Source: an uncultured Bacteroidia bacterium (GTDB lineage: Bacteria > Bacteroidota > Bacteroidia > Bacteroidales > UBA932). Taken from it: a stretch of 64,000 bases of DNA. The position numbers and the translations under genes are program-made. The notes under the pieces are model-generated. The model was given only the letters and a program-made list of their open reading frames with translations, was not told the origin of the DNA and searched no databases. This document shows, piece after piece, positions 61,027 to 64,000 of the stretch. The stretch's first letter is position 1; each line of letters starts with the position of its first letter. Location: the NCBI GenBank assembly GCA_902785575.1, contig CACZZF010000014.1:1-64000 (forward strand), read 5' to 3'.

Positions 61027-63285
61027 ATGAGAAATAAGTTGATTTCGGTCGTCGCCTTTTCCTTTGCGTCGATAGTTTGTTTCGGGCAGCCTCGCCTGCG
61101 TCCGGACAACATTGAGGAGATTGTTAAAGCTATGACCGACGAGGAGATCGCGTCTTTGCTTGTCGGGTCTAAAGAGCCTGAGTTTTATTTCTTTGAGGGT
61201 ACAGCTGCCGGTGTGAGAGGCATCCCTCGTCTAGGAATTCCAGCGACTATTTCCTGTGACGGCCCGGCCGGGCTTCATTTCTACCCTTTCAGGGATAATA
61301 CGGACAAGACCTTCTATTGTACCGCCTTCCCAGTAGGTACACTGTCAGCCAGTTCCTGGGATCTGGATCTCATGGAAATGATGACCGGGGCGCTGGGAGA
61401 TGAAGTCCATGAATACGGGGTTGACATGTTTTTGGGCCCTGGCATGAATATCCATCGCAGTCCGCTCTGCGGCAGGAACTTCGAGTATTTCTCGGAGGAT
61501 CCGGTGCTCTCCGGCAAGATGGCCGCGGCATACGTCAGAGGAATCCAAAGCAATGGAGTGACCGCTACCGTGAAGCATTATGCCGCTAACAATCAGGAGA
61601 CTAATCGCACAGAGAATGACGCCAGAATAGGCCAGAGAGCTCTTAGGGAGATTTATCTCAAGAATTTCGAGATAGCCATAAAAGAGGGGCATCCAGGTGC
61701 CTTGATGGCCTCCTATAACAAGCTCAATGGCGAATATGCGCAACAGTCATACGACTTGCTGACCACTGTCCTCCGTGACGAGTGGGGCTATGACGGGGTT
61801 GTGCTGACCGATCATGGTGCCAAGGAAGGAACGGTCAAGGCGGCGAAGGCCGGGTGCGATCTGATGCAACCCGGCAATGAGGAAGAGCTTGAGCGTATGC
61901 TCGACGCTGTAAAGAAAGGCACCATCACTAGAGATGAGCTTGAGAGGAATGCTCGCCATGTCCTTCACTACATTGTCTCGACGCCTCGTTTTCAGGGATA
62001 TAAATTCTCCAATGATCCTGATCTTAAGGCTCATGCGGAGCTCGCCAGGAAAGTGGCGGGAGAATCAATCGTGATGCTCAAGAATGAAGGAGGAACCCTG
62101 CCTTTGAAAGCGGGGGCGAAACTGGCGGTCTATGGAGTCGGCTCGGAGGATTTCGTTGCCGTAGGAATCGGTTCCGGTCATGTGGTCGCTAAGCATGTGG
62201 CGAATATGAGGGAGAGTCTCACTGCGGCAGGCTTCGAGTTGAACCAGGACTTGGCTGGTTATTACAAGGCTTATGTCGAGTTGGATCACGCCACTAAGCG
62301 CGTGGCCGGGGCGATGGATTGGCTGATGTATGAATCATGGGGGTACGGGAAGAAAGTGTCTGAGCCGGATGTGCCTCTAAACCAGTTGCCTCAGCAGGCT
62401 GCTGAGTCTGATGCGGCTATCATTGTGATAAGCCGGGACGCTGGCGAAGGGAACGACCGCACCATGGTTGATGACTTCGAGCTTACCGCGAGAGATCGCA
62501 AGCTGATCCGCCGTGTCTCTGATGAGTTCCACGCCAAAGGCAAAAAGGTTGTCGTGATCCTGAATATTGGTGGAGTCATTGAGACAGTCTCGTGGAAAAA
62601 CCTGGCCGATGCGATCTTGCTTCCTTGGCAGCCCGGGCAAGAGGGCGCCTATGCTGTCGCTGATGTCCTGACCGGGAAGGTCAACCCTTCCGGGAAGCTC
62701 ACGATGACCTTCCCGGTTGACGCTCTTGACCATCCGTCAAGCGCCAACTTCCCCGCTTTCCCCCAGAGAGGTGAGTCGGAGGAAGGCCTTCGTAAGAATA
62801 TCGATTACACTGAATATGCCGAAGGAATATGGGTGGGCTACCGCCACTTCACGACTCGTGAGGTTCCGGTCTCCTATCCTTTCGGTTATGGACTGAGTTA
62901 CACTACCTTCCAGTATTCCAAGCCTGTCGTCAAGGCTTCGTCCGATGGCTTTACCGCAAGCGTGACCGTGACAAACACTGGATCCGTGGCCGGGAAGGAA
63001 ATCGTTGAAGTCTATGTTTCAGCACCTTCCGGAGGTTTGGAGAAACCATCCCGTGAGCTGAAGGCTTTCGGCAAGACCAAGTCGCTGACTCCCGGGGAGT
63101 CACAGACTTTGTCTTTCACTGTGCCCGCATACGATCTGGCGTCTTTCAACGAGGCCGCTTCGGCTTGGCAGGCAGCTGCCGGTAATTACCAGGTCCTGTT
63201 CGGGGCCTCAGTTGCTGATATTCGAGCTACAGGAAGTTTCCAACTCAAGAAACCCCAGTCTTGGAAGGTTAATAATGTGCTGTAA
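61027..63285 (+). CDS. GH3 family beta-glycosidase
   Basis: A 752-aa exported enzyme. ATG 61027 opens the signal peptide MRNKLISVVAFSFASIVCFGQ; a TTG six bases earlier is less likely. The GH3 N-terminal barrel holds CDGPAGLHF, GPGMNIHRSPLCGRNFEYFSEDP, TVKHYAANNQETNR and the nucleophile Asp in GVVLTDHGAKEG (about residue 260). The C-terminal sandwich has AIIVISRDAGEGNDR, then a fibronectin-III-like end (TASVTVTNTGSVAGKEIVEVYVS). Acts on beta-glucosides, xylosides or arabinosides; specificity is open. Next to a second GH3 gene. Confidence 0.92.
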   Translation: MRNKLISVVAFSFASIVCFGQPRLRPDNIEEIVKAMTDEEIASLLVGSKEPEFYFFEGTAAGVRGIPRLGIPATISCDGPAGLHFYPFRDNTDKTFYCTAFPVGTLSASSWDLDLMEMMTGALGDEVHEYGVDMFLGPGMNIHRSPLCGRNFEYFSEDPVLSGKMAAAYVRGIQSNGVTATVKHYAANNQETNRTENDARIGQRALREIYLKNFEIAIKEGHPGALMASYNKLNGEYAQQSYDLLTTVLRDEWGYDGVVLTDHGAKEGTVKAAKAGCDLMQPGNEEELERMLDAVKKGTITRDELERNARHVLHYIVSTPRFQGYKFSNDPDLKAHAELARKVAGESIVMLKNEGGTLPLKAGAKLAVYGVGSEDFVAVGIGSGHVVAKHVANMRESLTAAGFELNQDLAGYYKAYVELDHATKRVAGAMDWLMYESWGYGKKVSEPDVPLNQLPQQAAESDAAIIVISRDAGEGNDRTMVDDFELTARDRKLIRRVSDEFHAKGKKVVVILNIGGVIETVSWKNLADAILLPWQPGQEGAYAVADVLTGKVNPSGKLTMTFPVDALDHPSSANFPAFPQRGESEEGLRKNIDYTEYAEGIWVGYRHFTTREVPVSYPFGYGLSYTTFQYSKPVVKASSDGFTASVTVTNTGSVAGKEIVEVYVSAPSGGLEKPSRELKAFGKTKSLTPGESQTLSFTVPAYDLASFNEAASAWQAAAGNYQVLFGASVADIRATGSFQLKKPQSWKVNNVL

Positions 63286-63296
63286 GAAAAGTCGAT

Positions 63297-64000
63297 ATGC
63301 TAAATAGAAAGTTACTTCCTGTTCTTTTCGCGTTTCTGATTCCTTGTTTTCTTCCGGCCCAGGTCACCCCTGATGAGGCCAGGGTGAATAAGGTTTTTAA
63401 TAGTCTTACCCTGGAAGAGAAAGCGAACCTCTGTCAAGGTGATCCTGGTGTGGAACGCTTCGGTATTCCTTCGTTCGAAATGACCGATGGCGGCCGAGGC
63501 CCGCACGGGAATGGGGAGCCTGTCACGGGGTTCCCGGCGGGCATCGGGATGGCTTCTGCTTGGAATCCTGATTTGATGTACAAGTCCGGCGTAGTGTGGG
63601 GAGAAGAGGCCAGGACATTAGGCAGAACCTTCCTGCTCGGGCCCGCATGCAATATACTCCGTGATCCATTGGGAGGACGGTTTTTCGAATATTTCAGTGA
63701 GGATCCTTTACTTACCGCGGAGTTGGCGGTTCCAGCTATTCAAGGCATCCAGAGCCGGGACGTGATCGCCTGCGTCAAGCATTTCGCTTGCAATAACCGT
63801 GAGAACAACCGCAATGACTATTATTCAATAGTTGACGAGCGTACTCTTCACGAGATATATTTCCCCGCCTTCAAGGCCGCTGTGGAAAAGGCTGATGTCC
63901 AAGCTATTATGACCTCGGCAAATGGTGTGAATTTCGAGTTCGTGAGCGATAGCAGGAGGCTTTTGACAGGTCTGCTTCGGGATAGATGGGGCTTTGACGG
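63297..64000 (+). CDS. GH3 family beta-glycosidase, 3' end beyond the window
   Basis: The first 234 residues of a second GH3 enzyme, open to the window end. The signal peptide is LNRKLLPVLFAFLIPCFLPAQ. Barrel blocks are EMTDGGRGPHG, FPAGIGMASAWNPDLMY, GPACNILRDPLGGRFFEYFSEDP, CVKHFACNNRENNR and the start of the nucleophile strand (LLRDRWGFD), which is cut just before the catalytic Asp. It follows the first GH3 gene at 11 bp and differs clearly in sequence, so it is not a recent duplicate. Confidence 0.9.
   Translation, partial: MLNRKLLPVLFAFLIPCFLPAQVTPDEARVNKVFNSLTLEEKANLCQGDPGVERFGIPSFEMTDGGRGPHGNGEPVTGFPAGIGMASAWNPDLMYKSGVVWGEEARTLGRTFLLGPACNILRDPLGGRFFEYFSEDPLLTAELAVPAIQGIQSRDVIACVKHFACNNRENNRNDYYSIVDERTLHEIYFPAFKAAVEKADVQAIMTSANGVNFEFVSDSRRLLTGLLRDRWGFD

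Overview
The window comes from a member of the Bacteroidota, most likely the order Bacteroidales. Support comes from a SusC/SusD pair, repeated promoter boxes of the form TAnnTTTG, many lipoproteins, and families typical of this phylum (DUF3098, DUF4270, DUF4294, the lptE-secG neighbourhood, LpxH-type hydrolase). The sequence is moderately GC-rich for the phylum. An uncultured gut lineage such as the Cryptobacteroides-like group is plausible, but that is inference.

Layout. Positions 1-2400: small housekeeping genes (ACT-domain protein, CDP-alcohol phosphatidyltransferase, GyrI-like protein), then about 700 bp without genes that holds tRNA-Gly(GCC), a duplicated piece of its 3' end and several hairpins. 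2.5-14.1 kb: exported enzymes (SGNH esterase, LolA-like carrier, glycerophosphodiesterase), pheS, a C69 dipeptidase translationally coupled to an S46-family protein that has lost catalytic residues, a PfkB kinase and a TonB-dependent receptor. 14.1-19.2 kb, minus strand: sigma-54 activator, lptE, a TPR-like protein, secG, and a ClpB without its N-domain. 19.3-30.4 kb: OmpA/TPR lipoprotein, DUF1080 protein, histidine phosphatase, pnuC, acpP, a DUF4270 lipoprotein with a single-domain starch-synthase-like protein, then ftsX-DUF3098-uppP-lpxH (cell division and envelope lipid carriers) and DUF4294.

30.7-41.3 kb is the later part of the S10 operon plus the spc and alpha operons (rplP to rplQ, with secY, map, infA, rpmJ and rpoA). 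It starts abruptly at rplP behind its own promoter; rpsJ to rpsC are not upstream. 41.5-64 kb is a polysaccharide utilisation locus: susC, susD, three DUF1680/GH127-type cysteine-zinc glycosidases, an acyltransferase, an MGH1-like glycosidase, a membrane pyrophosphatase, a LacI regulator, a DUF5060/DUF4038 glycosidase and two GH3 enzymes, the second cut by the window end. The enzymes point to an arabinofuranose-containing plant glycan, perhaps with apiose or RG-II-type decorations.

The most unusual signal is a pair of about 80-bp palindromic elements sitting in frame inside two unrelated genes (the TPR-like gene at 17.1 kb and uppP at 28.5 kb). They share a 35-bp core (31 of 35 identical) but have different flanking arms; within each copy the two arms are complementary. 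The core is read in two different frames. This looks like a mobile or spreading palindromic element tolerated inside proteins, comparable in concept to Rickettsia palindromic elements.
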